The notes under the pieces were generated by a model that was given only the letters and a program-made list of their open reading frames with translations, had not been told where the DNA came from and did no database searches. Below are positions 48,141 through 57,730 of a stretch of DNA of 64,000 bases, in pieces. Numbering within the stretch: the stretch's first letter is position 1; each line of letters opens with the position of its first letter. The DNA comes from an uncultured Brevundimonas sp. (lineage in GTDB: Bacteria > Pseudomonadota > Alphaproteobacteria > Caulobacterales > Caulobacteraceae): NCBI RefSeq assembly GCF_937863155.1, contig NZ_CALMFB010000061.1, positions 1 through 64,000 on the forward strand, in the 5' to 3' direction. The translations under genes were made by a program, and so were the position numbers.

Positions 48141-51100
48141 ATGCTGGATCGTCTGATCGACGCCTCGGTGCGTCACCGCTGGGCCATTGTGGCGCTGTCC
48201 CTGATCCTGGCGGCTCTGGGCGCGCGCGAGCTGATGCGCCTGCCCATCGACGCCGTGCCCGACATCACCAACCGACAGGTCCAGGTGACCACCGTGGCGC
48301 CGGCTCTGGGCCCCGAAGAGGTCGAGCGTCAGGTCACCTTTCCCATGGAGACGGCCCTGGCGGGCCTGCCCGGCCTGATCGAGACCCGGTCGCTGTCGCG
48401 GCACGGCTTTTCGCAGATCACGGCCGTCTTCACCGACAGCACCGACATCTATTTCGCCCGCAGTCTGGTCAACGAGCGGATGCAGGCCGCGCGCGAAGAC
48501 CTGCCCGAGGGGTTGTCGCCGTCGATGGGACCGGTCGTCACCGGCCTGGGCGAGGTCTACATCTGGACGCTGGAGCTGACCGGCGCGGCGTCGAGGGCAG
48601 GCGTCCCCTATGTCACGCCCGAGGGCGAACGTCTGGTCACCGATCAGGAGAAGGCCACCTATCTGCGCACGGTCCAGGACTGGATGGTCGCGCCGCAGCT
48701 GAAGACCGTGCCGGGCGTCGCCGGGGTCGATGTCCTGGGCGGTTATGTGAAGGAATATGCGGTCCATCCCGATCCGGGCCGTCTGGCGGCCTATGGCGTC
48801 GGTCTGGTGCAACTGGTCGAGGCGCTGGAGCACGCCAACCGCATCGCCGGCGCCGGCTACGTCAATCGTGCGGGCGAGGCCTATATCGTGCGCGCCGACG
48901 CCCGGCTGAAAAGCCTGGAAGACCTGGCCCAGACGCCGATCCTGAACCGCGCGGGGCGGGTGATCCGCGTCTCGGACGTGGCGGTGGTCGAGATCGGCCG
49001 GGCGCCGCGCCTGGGGTCGGCCAGCGCCGACGGCCGCGAGACGGTGGTCGGCACGGCCCTGATGCTTCAAGGCGAAAACTCGCGCGAGGTGGCCCACCGT
49101 GTTGGTCAGCGGCTGGAGGAAATTCAGGCCAGCCTGCCGCCCGGCGTGCGCCTGCGGCCCGAACTGGACCGCACCGAACTGGTCGAGGCCACGATCAAGA
49201 CGGTCGAGCACAATCTGATGCTGGGCGCGCTTCTGGTCATCGCGGTGCTGTTCTTCGCCCTGGGCAATGTGCGGGCCGCGCTGATCACCGCCCTGGTCAT
49301 TCCGCTCAGCTTCCTGTTCGCGGCCTCGGCCATGAACCGGTTCGGCATCAGCGCCAATCTGCTCAGCCTCGGCGCCCTGGATTTCGGGCTGATCGTCGAT
49401 GGGGCGGTGGTGGTGATCGAGAACACCCTGCGCCGCCTGGGGCTGAAGCGCCAGAAGGCCGGGCGTGCCCTGACCGTCGCTGAACGGCTGGGCGTTGCGG
49501 CCGGGGCGGCGCGCGAAATGGCGCGGCCGGCCGCCTTCGGCCAGGCCATCATCCTTTTGGTCTACGCGCCCCTGCTGATGTTCGAAGGGGTAGAGGGCAA
49601 GATGTTCGGGCCGATGGCCGCGACCGTCATGCTGGCGCTGCTGGCGGCCTTCGTCCTCAGCTTCACCTTCGTGCCAGCCATGGCCGCCCTCCTGGTGCGC
49701 GAACCCAAGGCGGACCATGAGGAGACCCGCCTGACCCGCCTGGCCAAGGCGCGCTACGCCCCGTTGCTGGCGGCGGCCATGGCGCGGCCGCGGGCGGTGC
49801 TGGTGGGCGCGGGCGTGGCGCTGTTCGCCGGCGCGGTCGCCTTCGCCACCCTGGGCCGCGAGTTCGTGCCCCAGTTGGACGAGGGGGATGTGCTGGTCCA
49901 GGCGCTGCGCGTGCCCTCGACCTCGCTGGAGCAGAGCCAGGCCATGCAGTTCCAGGTCGAGCGGACCTTGCAGGCCATGCCCGAGGTCGAACGCGTCTTC
50001 ACCCGCACCGGCACGGCCGAGGTCGCCTCCGACCCCATGCCGCCGTCGATTTCCGACACCTTCGTGATCCTGAAGGATCGCGGCGAATGGCCGAAACCGC
50101 GCGAGGCCAAGGCCGATCTGGTGGCGCGGATGGAGGACCGGCTGTCGACCCTGCTGGGCAACAGCTATGAGTTCACCCAGCCCATCGAGATGCGGTTCAA
50201 CGAACTGATCGCCGGCGTGCGTTCGGATGTGGCGGTGATGATCTATGGCGACGACTTCGCCGCCATGAACCGCACGGCCCAGCAGGTGGCGACGGTGCTG
50301 GGCGGCATCGACGGCGCCGCCGATGTGCGGGTGGAGCAGGTGTCGGGTCAGCCGACCATCACCGCCAGCGTCGACCGCACCGTGGCGGCGGCGCAAGGGG
50401 TTCACGCCTCGGACGCCGCCGACGCCCTGGCCATCGCCCTGGCTGGACGGGCGGCGGGCCAGGTGAACGAGGGCGACCGGCGCTTCGACGTGGTGGTGCG
50501 GCTGGACGACGCCTATCGCTCCGACCCCACCATCATGGAGCAACTTCCGGTCATGCCCGAAAACGCCCAGGCGGGCGCCCCGACCGTGCCCCTGTCCTCG
50601 GTCGCCCGGTTCGACGTGGCCGAAGGCCCGAACCAGATCAGCCGCTCGAACGGCAAGCGGCGCATGATCGTCCAGGCCAATGTGCGCGGTCGCGACCTGG
50701 GCGGCTTCGTCGCCGAGGCGCAAAGGGCGGTCGCCGATCAGGTCCAGGCCCCGCCTGCCGGCTGGATCGACTGGGGCGGGCAGTTCGAGAACCTTCAGCG
50801 GGCCTCGGCGCGGCTGGCGCTGATCGTGCCGATCGTCTTTCTGACCATCGGCGGCCTGCTGATCCTGGCCCTGCGGTCGTGGAAGGATGCGCTGCGGGTG
50901 TTCGCGGGCGTGCCACTGGCCCTGGTCGGAGGGGCACTGGCTCTGGCGCTTCGGGGCATGCCGCTGTCGATCAGTGCGGCGGTGGGCTTCATCGCCGTAT
51001 CGGGGGTGGCGACGCTGAACGGTCTGGTGCTGATGCAGGCGATCCGCCAGCGTCTGAGCGACGGCGCCGAGCCCGCAACGGCGGCGGCCGAAGGGGCGGT

Positions 51101-51299
51101 CAGCCGCCTGCGCGCCGTTCTGACCACCGCCCTGGTCGCGGTTCTGGGCTTCGTGCCCATGGCCTTCGCGTCCGGCGCGGGGGCCGAGGTTCAGAAGCCG
51201 TTGGCCACCGTGGTCATCGGCGGCCTGACCACGGCGACCCTGCTGACCCTGATCGTCCTGCCGGTTCTGGCGGCCCGAAACTGGGCGCGCAGGGCGTGA
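48141..51299 (+). CDS. RND heavy-metal efflux pump (CzcA type)
   Basis: About 1052 residues from ATG 48141 (MLDRLIDASVRHRW); an in-frame ATG at 48129 overlaps the adaptor gene and is less likely. Twelve transmembrane helices and two large periplasmic loops are recognisable. The proton-relay motif DFGLIVDGAVVVIEN near residue 415 is that of CzcA (divalent Zn/Co/Cd) rather than CusA (Cu/Ag). Other blocks are PDITNRQVQVTTVAPALGPE and ALGNVRAALITALVIPLSFL. No CzcC-type outer-membrane factor follows. Confidence 0.92.
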   Translation: MLDRLIDASVRHRWAIVALSLILAALGARELMRLPIDAVPDITNRQVQVTTVAPALGPEEVERQVTFPMETALAGLPGLIETRSLSRHGFSQITAVFTDSTDIYFARSLVNERMQAAREDLPEGLSPSMGPVVTGLGEVYIWTLELTGAASRAGVPYVTPEGERLVTDQEKATYLRTVQDWMVAPQLKTVPGVAGVDVLGGYVKEYAVHPDPGRLAAYGVGLVQLVEALEHANRIAGAGYVNRAGEAYIVRADARLKSLEDLAQTPILNRAGRVIRVSDVAVVEIGRAPRLGSASADGRETVVGTALMLQGENSREVAHRVGQRLEEIQASLPPGVRLRPELDRTELVEATIKTVEHNLMLGALLVIAVLFFALGNVRAALITALVIPLSFLFAASAMNRFGISANLLSLGALDFGLIVDGAVVVIENTLRRLGLKRQKAGRALTVAERLGVAAGAAREMARPAAFGQAIILLVYAPLLMFEGVEGKMFGPMAATVMLALLAAFVLSFTFVPAMAALLVREPKADHEETRLTRLAKARYAPLLAAAMARPRAVLVGAGVALFAGAVAFATLGREFVPQLDEGDVLVQALRVPSTSLEQSQAMQFQVERTLQAMPEVERVFTRTGTAEVASDPMPPSISDTFVILKDRGEWPKPREAKADLVARMEDRLSTLLGNSYEFTQPIEMRFNELIAGVRSDVAVMIYGDDFAAMNRTAQQVATVLGGIDGAADVRVEQVSGQPTITASVDRTVAAAQGVHASDAADALAIALAGRAAGQVNEGDRRFDVVVRLDDAYRSDPTIMEQLPVMPENAQAGAPTVPLSSVARFDVAEGPNQISRSNGKRRMIVQANVRGRDLGGFVAEAQRAVADQVQAPPAGWIDWGGQFENLQRASARLALIVPIVFLTIGGLLILALRSWKDALRVFAGVPLALVGGALALALRGMPLSISAAVGFIAVSGVATLNGLVLMQAIRQRLSDGAEPATAAAEGAVSRLRAVLTTALVAVLGFVPMAFASGAGAEVQKPLATVVIGGLTTATLLTLIVLPVLAARNWARRA

Positions 51300-51309
51300 G
51301 ACGCAAAAA

Positions 51310-51338
51310 GGGGGAGCGGCGGGGCACGACGCTCCCCC
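51310..51338 (+). terminator. Hairpin after the RND pump gene
   Basis: GGGGGAGCG (51310-51318) pairs with CGCTCCCCC (51330-51338) over an 11-nt loop, 10 nt after the stop. AAAAA precedes it and no U-run follows, so it would terminate better on the opposite strand. Confidence 0.4.
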
Positions 51339-51494
51339 GGTCGCCCAGCGGTCGCCTGCCGGTTCCAGATAGGCCCGTCCGTTGTTGCGGCGCAGTTGGC
51401 AGGGGTCACGCCGGGCAGTCCTGTTGATCGGAAAGATCGGGTGCGACGTCTGGGGCTTTGCAGGCGTGCCTGCCAGCCTCTACAGAGCAGCCCC

Positions 51495-51890
51495 GTGTCC
51501 GCCGCTTCGTCCGAGCATTGGTCGTTGAGCAAGTCGCTGGCCTTCCTGGCCGCGACCTTCGCCATCGTGTTTGCGACCCTGCTGCCGACGGCCGTGGCGG
51601 CGTCGCCGGCCGTGGGCGCGCCGATCGTTCTGTGCGGCGGCGGCGACCTTCGCGTCGTCTATGTCGACGACGACGGCCAGCCGATCCAGCACGATAGTTC
51701 GTCCAGCCTGCAATGCGCGATGGCGCTGCTGTCCGGTCTGGCGGCCACGCCGTTGCAGGACATTGCGCCGGTCGTCGCGCCGAGGGTGTTCGAACCCGAT
51801 GCGCCGGTGCGGGTTTCGGCCGCCTATCGCCTGCCGCCCGCGCGCGGACCGCCGCCCCGTCCGCCTTCGACGGCCCCGCCCATCGCTTGA
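51495..51890 (+). CDS. DUF2946-like exported protein
   Basis: A 131-residue protein with GTG start (VSAASSEHWSLSKSL). A signal segment (LAFLAATFAIVFATLLPTAV) is followed by VLCGGGDLRVVYVDDDGQPI and a single second Cys in LQCAMALLSGLA, resembling DUF2946 proteins. Such proteins often accompany TonB receptors for metal uptake. The C-terminal end is Pro-rich and disordered. The start is not certain as the ribosome site is weak. Confidence 0.6.
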   Translation: MSAASSEHWSLSKSLAFLAATFAIVFATLLPTAVAASPAVGAPIVLCGGGDLRVVYVDDDGQPIQHDSSSSLQCAMALLSGLAATPLQDIAPVVAPRVFEPDAPVRVSAAYRLPPARGPPPRPPSTAPPIA

Positions 51891-51957
51891 ACATCGCCAT
51901 GCGCCGCGCCCGGCCCACGAGGCCGCGCGCCCCTTTGCCTGTTCAGGAAATCCATCC

Positions 51958-54015
51958 ATGTCTTTCAAGATCTCGGCGGCGCCCCTGGCGCTGCTGGCGG
52001 CCGCCTGTGCGGCCCCCGCCTTCGCGCAAACCCCGTCGGCCCAGGCCACGGTCATCGATTCCATCATCGTCACGGGGCGCAGGAACCCCGACGATCCGCC
52101 CGTGGTGGCCGAGGCGCGCGAACGCCTGTCACGCACGCCCGGCGCGGTCGCGGTCGTATCGGCCGAAAGCTATGAGGACCGTTACGCCCTGGCCCTGTCG
52201 GACACCCTGCGCGCCGTGCCCGGCGTCTTCGCCCAGCGTCGCTGGGGCGAGGAGGTCCGCCTGTCGATCCGCGGCTCGGGCATCGGCCAGGCCCTGCATC
52301 TGCGCGGCGTTCTGCTGGCCCAGGACGGGGCGCCGATCAACGGCCCGGACGGCTTTGGCGACTTCCAGGAGTTGGACCCCCTGATCGCCCGCTACATCGA
52401 GGTCTACAAGGGCGGCAACGCCCTGCGGTTCGGCGGGGCGGCCCTGGGCGGGGCGGTGAATGTTCTGACCCCCACCGGCCGCAATGCGCCGTTCCGTAAT
52501 CTGCTGCGGCTGGAAGGTGGTTCATACCACACCCGCCGCGCCCATCTGGCCGTCGCCCGCGACCATGGCGACTGGGACGTCTATGCCGCCGTGACCTGGT
52601 CGGGGAGCGACGGCTTCCTGGACCACCAGGGGGCCGACAGCAAACGGCTGACGCTCAGCCTGGGCCGACAGCTGGGCCAGGACCGCGAGCTTCGTCTGAT
52701 CGTCCAGGCCAATGACCTGGACCTGGATATTTCCGGGACGCAGACCTTGCACAACGCCCTGACGCGGCCCCGCGCGGCCGACCCCTATGTCCGGGCCATG
52801 AATTTCGGTCGTGACGTGGATTCGGTGCGCGTGACGGCCCAGACCCGCTGGCGCCTGAGCGACAGTCTGGTGTTCGAGGGCGGCGCCTATGTGTCGGACA
52901 AGCGGCTGTTCCACCCCGTACCCGTGGTGCTTCAGAACGACTATCGGGCCTATGGCGCCTTTGGTCGGCTGGATTGGACGGGTCAGGTCGGGGGGATGCG
53001 CGCCGACGCCTTCGCCGGCGCCTATGTCCGCACCGGCGACAACGACAGCTCGGTCTTCGTCAACAGCGGCGGTGGCGTTCCGGGTTTCCAGGTCGGCGAT
53101 ACGTTGCAGAGCGCGACGGGCGTCGATGTCTTCGCCGAGGGGCGGCTGTTCGTCACCGATCGGCTGGCGCTGATCGCCGGCGGTTCGTGGGGCCGGGCCG
53201 AGCGCCAGGTCGACAACCGTCTGACGCCCGCCAATGACGCCTCGCGCGACTACGACTGGTTCGCGCCGCGTGTCGGCCTGTTGTGGGAGGAAGCCGACGG
53301 GTCGCAGATCTACGCCAATCTGACGCGCTCGGTGGAGCCGGCGACCTTCTTGGAGCTGATCCAGTCGCCGATTCCCCGGTTCGTCGATCTGGAGGTGCAG
53401 AAGGCCTGGACCGCCGAGATCGGCGCCCGGGGCCAGCGCGGTCCGCTGCGTTACGACATCGCGGCCTATCGGGCGCACATCGACAGCGAACTGCTGAACT
53501 ATGTCGTCACCATGGGCATACCGGCCTCGACCTTCAACGCCGGGGACACCGTGCACCAGGGCGTGGAGGCGGGGCTGGACTGGCGGCTGATGGATCAGGG
53601 GGCAGGGCGGCTGACACTGCGCCAGACCTGGACCTGGTCGGACTTCCGCTTCGACGGCGACCCCGTCTATGGCGACAACCGCCTGCCGATCATCCCCGAG
53701 CACGCCTATCGGGCCGAGCTGAAGTTCGAGCATCCGGCCGGCTGGTTCGCGGCGCCGTCGGTCGAATGGGTCCCGAACGACGTGCATGTCGATTACGCCA
53801 ACACGATGAAATATCCGGGCTACACGACAGTCTCGCTGAATGCGGGCGTCGATCTGCCGGGAGGCGTATCGCTGTTTGCGGACCTGCGGAACCTGACCGA
53901 CGAACGCTATGTCTCGAACGCCAACGCGGTCACCGACGCGCGTGTGGCGCCGACCGATGTGTTCACGCCGGGCGAGGGCCGCTCGGCCTACGTCGGCGTG
54001 CGTCTGTCCTTCTGA
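51958..54015 (+). CDS. TonB-dependent receptor, siderophore or metal type
   Basis: A 685-residue receptor starting at ATG 51958 (AGGAAA upstream) with a signal peptide (APLALLAAACAAPAFA, then QT) and TonB box-like VIDSIIVTGRRN. The plug has VVSAESYEDRYALALSDTLR and RLSIRGSGIGQALHLRGVLL. The barrel ends GRSAYVGVRLSF. It resembles FecA-like receptors. It lies between a DUF2946-like gene and a PepSY gene, a layout typical of metal or siderophore uptake; the ligand is not resolved. Confidence 0.88.
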   Translation: MSFKISAAPLALLAAACAAPAFAQTPSAQATVIDSIIVTGRRNPDDPPVVAEARERLSRTPGAVAVVSAESYEDRYALALSDTLRAVPGVFAQRRWGEEVRLSIRGSGIGQALHLRGVLLAQDGAPINGPDGFGDFQELDPLIARYIEVYKGGNALRFGGAALGGAVNVLTPTGRNAPFRNLLRLEGGSYHTRRAHLAVARDHGDWDVYAAVTWSGSDGFLDHQGADSKRLTLSLGRQLGQDRELRLIVQANDLDLDISGTQTLHNALTRPRAADPYVRAMNFGRDVDSVRVTAQTRWRLSDSLVFEGGAYVSDKRLFHPVPVVLQNDYRAYGAFGRLDWTGQVGGMRADAFAGAYVRTGDNDSSVFVNSGGGVPGFQVGDTLQSATGVDVFAEGRLFVTDRLALIAGGSWGRAERQVDNRLTPANDASRDYDWFAPRVGLLWEEADGSQIYANLTRSVEPATFLELIQSPIPRFVDLEVQKAWTAEIGARGQRGPLRYDIAAYRAHIDSELLNYVVTMGIPASTFNAGDTVHQGVEAGLDWRLMDQGAGRLTLRQTWTWSDFRFDGDPVYGDNRLPIIPEHAYRAELKFEHPAGWFAAPSVEWVPNDVHVDYANTMKYPGYTTVSLNAGVDLPGGVSLFADLRNLTDERYVSNANAVTDARVAPTDVFTPGEGRSAYVGVRLSF

Positions 54016-54066
54016 CCCCAGTGCAGGGAGCCGGGGCGGCCGCGTCGCCGCCCCGGACGTTTCACC

Positions 54067-55419
54067 ATGACCGACACCTCTTCAAACGCCCAGTCGGGTT
54101 TAACCGCCCTGTCGGGCGCCTATCGCGCCGTGTGGCGCTGGCATTTCTATGCCGGACTGTTCGTCTTGCCGGTGCTGATGCTGATGGCCCTGACCGGGGG
54201 GCTTTATCTGTTCAAGCCCGAGATCGAACAGGCCGCCTATGGGCGGATGATGCAGGCGGCGCCGCGCGGCGAATGGGTCGCCGCCGATCGCTGGACCGGG
54301 GCCGCCGAAGCCAGCACCCACGGCCGCGCCTCGTCCATCCTGGTGCCCGAACGACCGGATCGGGCGGTGCAGGTGAAGGTTCGCGTCGATGGGGGCGAGC
54401 GCACTGTCTTCGTCGATCCGTACGATGGGCGGGTGCTGGGTTCAATCAGGGGCGACGGCGTGATGGGAACGGTCAAGGCCGTGCACAGTCTCAGCCTGCT
54501 GGGCCGTCCCTTCAACATCCTGGTCGAGATCGTCGCCGGCTGGGCGGTCATCCTGGTCGCCACGGGCGTCTTCCTGTGGTGGCCCAGGGCGCGCGACGTC
54601 GCGGTGGCCGTGCCGCGCGCCGGCGATCCGAAGCGGCGGCCGTTCTGGCGCGATCTGCATGCGGTCACCGGCCTGTACGCCGGGGCGGTGATCGTCTTCC
54701 TGGCCGTCACCGGCATGCCGTGGTCCGCCGTCTGGGGCGACCGGTTCATGACCGTGATGCGCGAGAGCCATCTGGGCCGCCCGCCCGCGCCGCCCGCCGC
54801 CAGCCCCTGGTCGCACGCGGGCGAACACGACCGCCCGGCCGGGACCGGCTGGACCCTGGAAGGCGCCGTCCTGCGGGTCGCCCCGCATGGTCACAGCGAC
54901 AGGCCGGCCTCGGTGACGACGGCGGTCGCGACGGCCCAGGCGAACGGCATGGCCCGACCCTATACCGTCTCCATCCCATCGGACCCGGTCCTGGCCTTCA
55001 CCGTCGCCCATGCCGGCGAACGCGCCGAGGCGGCGCGCAGCCTCTATGTCGATGGCCGCACCGGCGCGGTGAAGGCCGATCTGCGTTGGGACCAGTTCGG
55101 CGTCGGCGCCCGCGCCTTTGAATGGGGCATCGCCGTGCACCAGGGCCATCAATATGGCTGGGCCAACCGGATCGTCATGCTGTCGGGCTGCATCGCCATC
55201 TGGGGGCTGGCGATCAGCGGCCTGGTGATGTGGTGGAAGCGGCGGCCACGACGCGGCGGCCTGGGCGCGCCGCCGGCCCCGCCTGGCCCCAGAGCGCGGG
55301 CCGCCGTGCTGGGGATCGTGCTGCCGCTGGCCGTTCTCTATCCGCTGACGGGTCTTAGCCTGATGGCCGCGGTGGCGGCGGATCGTCTGTGGCGCGCGGC
55401 GCGTGGGCGAATGTCGTGA
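54067..55419 (+). CDS. PepSY-domain inner-membrane protein (iron-regulated reductase type)
   Basis: A 450-residue protein with four transmembrane helices: FVLPVLMLMALTGGLYLFKP, IVAGWAVILVATGVFLWWP, LYAGAVIVFLAVTGMPWSA and MLSGCIAIWGLAISGLVMWW. Two PepSY-like periplasmic segments are present (VFVDPYDGRVLGSIRG, LYVDGRTGAVKADLRWDQFG). Conserved histidines in the helices (WHFYAG, DLHAVTG, AVHQGHQYG) fit haem-binding ferric-reductase relatives. It follows the TonB receptor by 51 bp and is likely its partner in releasing iron from an imported chelate. Confidence 0.87.
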   Translation: MTDTSSNAQSGLTALSGAYRAVWRWHFYAGLFVLPVLMLMALTGGLYLFKPEIEQAAYGRMMQAAPRGEWVAADRWTGAAEASTHGRASSILVPERPDRAVQVKVRVDGGERTVFVDPYDGRVLGSIRGDGVMGTVKAVHSLSLLGRPFNILVEIVAGWAVILVATGVFLWWPRARDVAVAVPRAGDPKRRPFWRDLHAVTGLYAGAVIVFLAVTGMPWSAVWGDRFMTVMRESHLGRPPAPPAASPWSHAGEHDRPAGTGWTLEGAVLRVAPHGHSDRPASVTTAVATAQANGMARPYTVSIPSDPVLAFTVAHAGERAEAARSLYVDGRTGAVKADLRWDQFGVGARAFEWGIAVHQGHQYGWANRIVMLSGCIAIWGLAISGLVMWWKRRPRRGGLGAPPAPPGPRARAAVLGIVLPLAVLYPLTGLSLMAAVAADRLWRAARGRMS

Positions 55420-55480
55420 CGATAGGCGGGCTGGACCGGCGACATTGCCAAGCTTGCGCTGTTGCGCGCATAGAAGCCGC

Positions 55481-55984
55481 ATGAGTGGCCGTTCTTCAGG
55501 ACTGGCGTTTGCGGCGGCCCTTGTGCTGGCCGGGTGCGCCGCGACAGTGGATGTGACGACGCCGCCCGTGTCCGTGCCCGTCGATGCGCGGACGTATCGA
55601 ATGGCCGGCTTCGAGCCGCCAACGTCTCGGGATGTGGCGGTTCAGGCGGCGCTGCGGCGTCATCTGCAGGCGCAGGGCTGGCGCGAGGTCGAGCAGGCGC
55701 CGGTCTGGCGGGTAGAGGCGGCCTATTCGGTTCGTCCGGGCCGGACGGGCGGATATTCGGATGAATCGGCCCGCGCCCAGGCCTGGCTGGCGCAACCCTT
55801 ATCCCCGCCCTGGTGGGCGCTAGGCCGGTCGGCGCACGGATTGACCGTGAGCCTGAGCGGCTGGACCGAAGAGGGCCGGACCCATCAGATCGCCGCCGTC
55901 ACCCTGGCGAAGGACGCGAACCCGGAAACGACCATCGAAGTCTTGGCCCAGAGGATCGCGCTGGAGCTTCGGACCGCGCCCTAG
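55481..55984 (+). CDS. DUF4136-like lipoprotein
   Basis: A 167-residue protein with a signal ending in lipobox LVLAGC. The mature part (YRMAGFEPPTSRDVAVQAAL, RHLQAQGWREVEQAPVWRVE, GLTVSLSGWTEEG, TIEVLAQRIALELRTAP) fits the DUF4136 pattern. Probably anchored in the outer membrane. It is convergent with the truncated sensor kinase. Function unknown. Confidence 0.7.
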   Translation: MSGRSSGLAFAAALVLAGCAATVDVTTPPVSVPVDARTYRMAGFEPPTSRDVAVQAALRRHLQAQGWREVEQAPVWRVEAAYSVRPGRTGGYSDESARAQAWLAQPLSPPWWALGRSAHGLTVSLSGWTEEGRTHQIAAVTLAKDANPETTIEVLAQRIALELRTAP

Positions 55985-56035
55985 GGGTGTCGAGAAGGCG
56001 GATCGTGGCCGCTTTCCCGCATCGGCGCCGTGGGC

Positions 56036-57730
56036 CTACTCCGGCGCCTCATCCGCATCGGTCGTGCGCGGCAGGGTCAGGATGAAGGTCGCGCCGACGT
56101 CGCCGGGACTGTAGCGGACATGGCCGCCATGCCGTTCCGCGACCGTGCGCACGAAGGCCAGCCCCAGGCCGGCGCCGCGATGGTCGGCGTCGCCATGGCC
56201 GAAGGGCTGGAACAACAGGCGCCGCGCCTCGTCCGACAGGCCGGGGCCCTGGTCGCTGATCGTGACCACGCAGACCGCGGCTTCTCCTTCCATGCCGGAC
56301 GTCAGCGAACAGGTGACGGTTCCACCGGCGGGACCGTACTTCAGGGCGTTGTCCAGCAGGTTCATCAGCATGCGCCGCAGCAGCGCCGGATCGCCCTCGA
56401 CCAGATGTTCGCCCGCCGCGTCGGGGGTCTGGATCGTCACCCCGCGGCCGGTGGCCTGGGGCCACAATGTATCGGCCGCGTCCATCAATAATTCGCCGAT
56501 GTCCAGCACGGTGGTGCGGTAGGGCTGAGATTCCGCGCGCGCCAGTTGGACATAGCCTTCGGCCAGATCCAGCGTCAGGCGGGCGTAGTCGCGGATGCGA
56601 CGCTCGAAGGCGGGATCCCGACGGCTTTGCGTTCCGTCCAGAAGCGCCAGGATCGAAACCTGCGGGGCGCGCATGTCGTGGCTGAGCAGTTGCAGCGCGT
56701 GTTCACGCTGGCGTTTGGCGGCGCGGATGCGGGTCACGTCGGCAAAGCGCACGATGTGTCCGACCAGGCGGCCGTCCGCCTCGAACAAGGGCGCGGTGGC
56801 GATGCGCAGCACCTGGCCGGCTGGCCCGCGGATGTCGTCCTGGGCCTCGGCGTCCTGATCCAGAAATCGGCGCCAGGCCGGTTCGCCCAGGGCCTGGAAC
56901 AGGTCGGCCAGGCGAGCGCCGTCGTTCAGGTCGGGGCCGAACAGGTCGCGCACCCGGTCGTTGGCCAGCAGGATGCGGCCGTTCGGAGCGGCCACCACCG
57001 TCGCGTCCGGCAAGCTGCGCAGGGCGTCGGACATGAAGCGGTCCAGATCGCGCAACTGCTTCACGGCGGCGCGCAGGGCGTTGACCTGTTTGGCGACCAC
57101 ATCGCCCTGTAGCCGCAGGGGGGCCAGGGCGCTGATCGGCAGGGGAGAGCTTTCCTGCTGCAGCGCCTCCACCTCGTTCTGCATGTAGGAGAAGGCCACC
57201 GCCAGCCGCCGCCAGCTCCAGAACGGATAGGCCAGGGCCAGGCCCGCGCCCGCGGCGGCCGGCGGAAACCACAGGCCCAGGGCCAGAAAGGCGATCAGGC
57301 TGATCGTCAGGGTCGACAGGATCAGGATCACGCCCAGCACCATGTTGGTGAAGGGCCGCAGCACCAGAAAGCCGCCCAGCAGCAGGCACAGCGGCAGAAG
57401 CGACAGGATCAGCACGCCTGTGGCGGACAGGGTGCGCGGCCCCCCGCCGTCCAGCAGCGTCTGCAACAGGGCGGCCTGGATTTCGACGCCCGAGGTCAGT
57501 TCTCCATGGGGCGCGGCCGGCGTGGCGTAACGGTCGCCCAGGCCCGGCGCCATGGCCCCCACCAGCACCAGTTTGTCCTTCAGGAAGGCGGCGGGAATCT
57601 CGCCATTCAACACATCGATGGAGGGCAGGGTGCGGAACCGGCCGGGCGGCCCGCCATAGGCGATGGCTTCTTCGGCGGCGGCGATCAGGGCGGGGTGTTC
57701 GCCGTCGGCGGGCGGCGGGGCGGGCAGGGC
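56036..57730 (-). pseudogene. CHASE2 sensor histidine kinase, N-terminus removed by IS6-family element
   Basis: In-frame sequence runs from the IS edge at 57730 (DSAALPAPPPADGEHPALI) to a stop at 56036, about 564 residues. It begins inside a CHASE2 domain (GPPGRFRTLPSIDVLNGEIP, KDKLVLVGAMAPGLGDRYA). Three helices, a PAS domain, the phospho-acceptor region (LQLLSHDMRAPQVSILALL) and a HATPase (LMNLLDNALKYGPAGG, ISDQGPGLSDEA, GAGLGLAFVRTVAERHGG) follow. A TAG meets the frame at the junction. GTG 57613 could restart translation, giving a kinase without its sensor. The missing N-terminal part is not found beyond the IS. Confidence 0.8.

Noticed and set aside
48096-50723. 875-codon minus-strand open frame over the RND pump
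   Set aside because: No recognisable domain, biased composition, and fully antisense to the well-supported CzcA-type gene.
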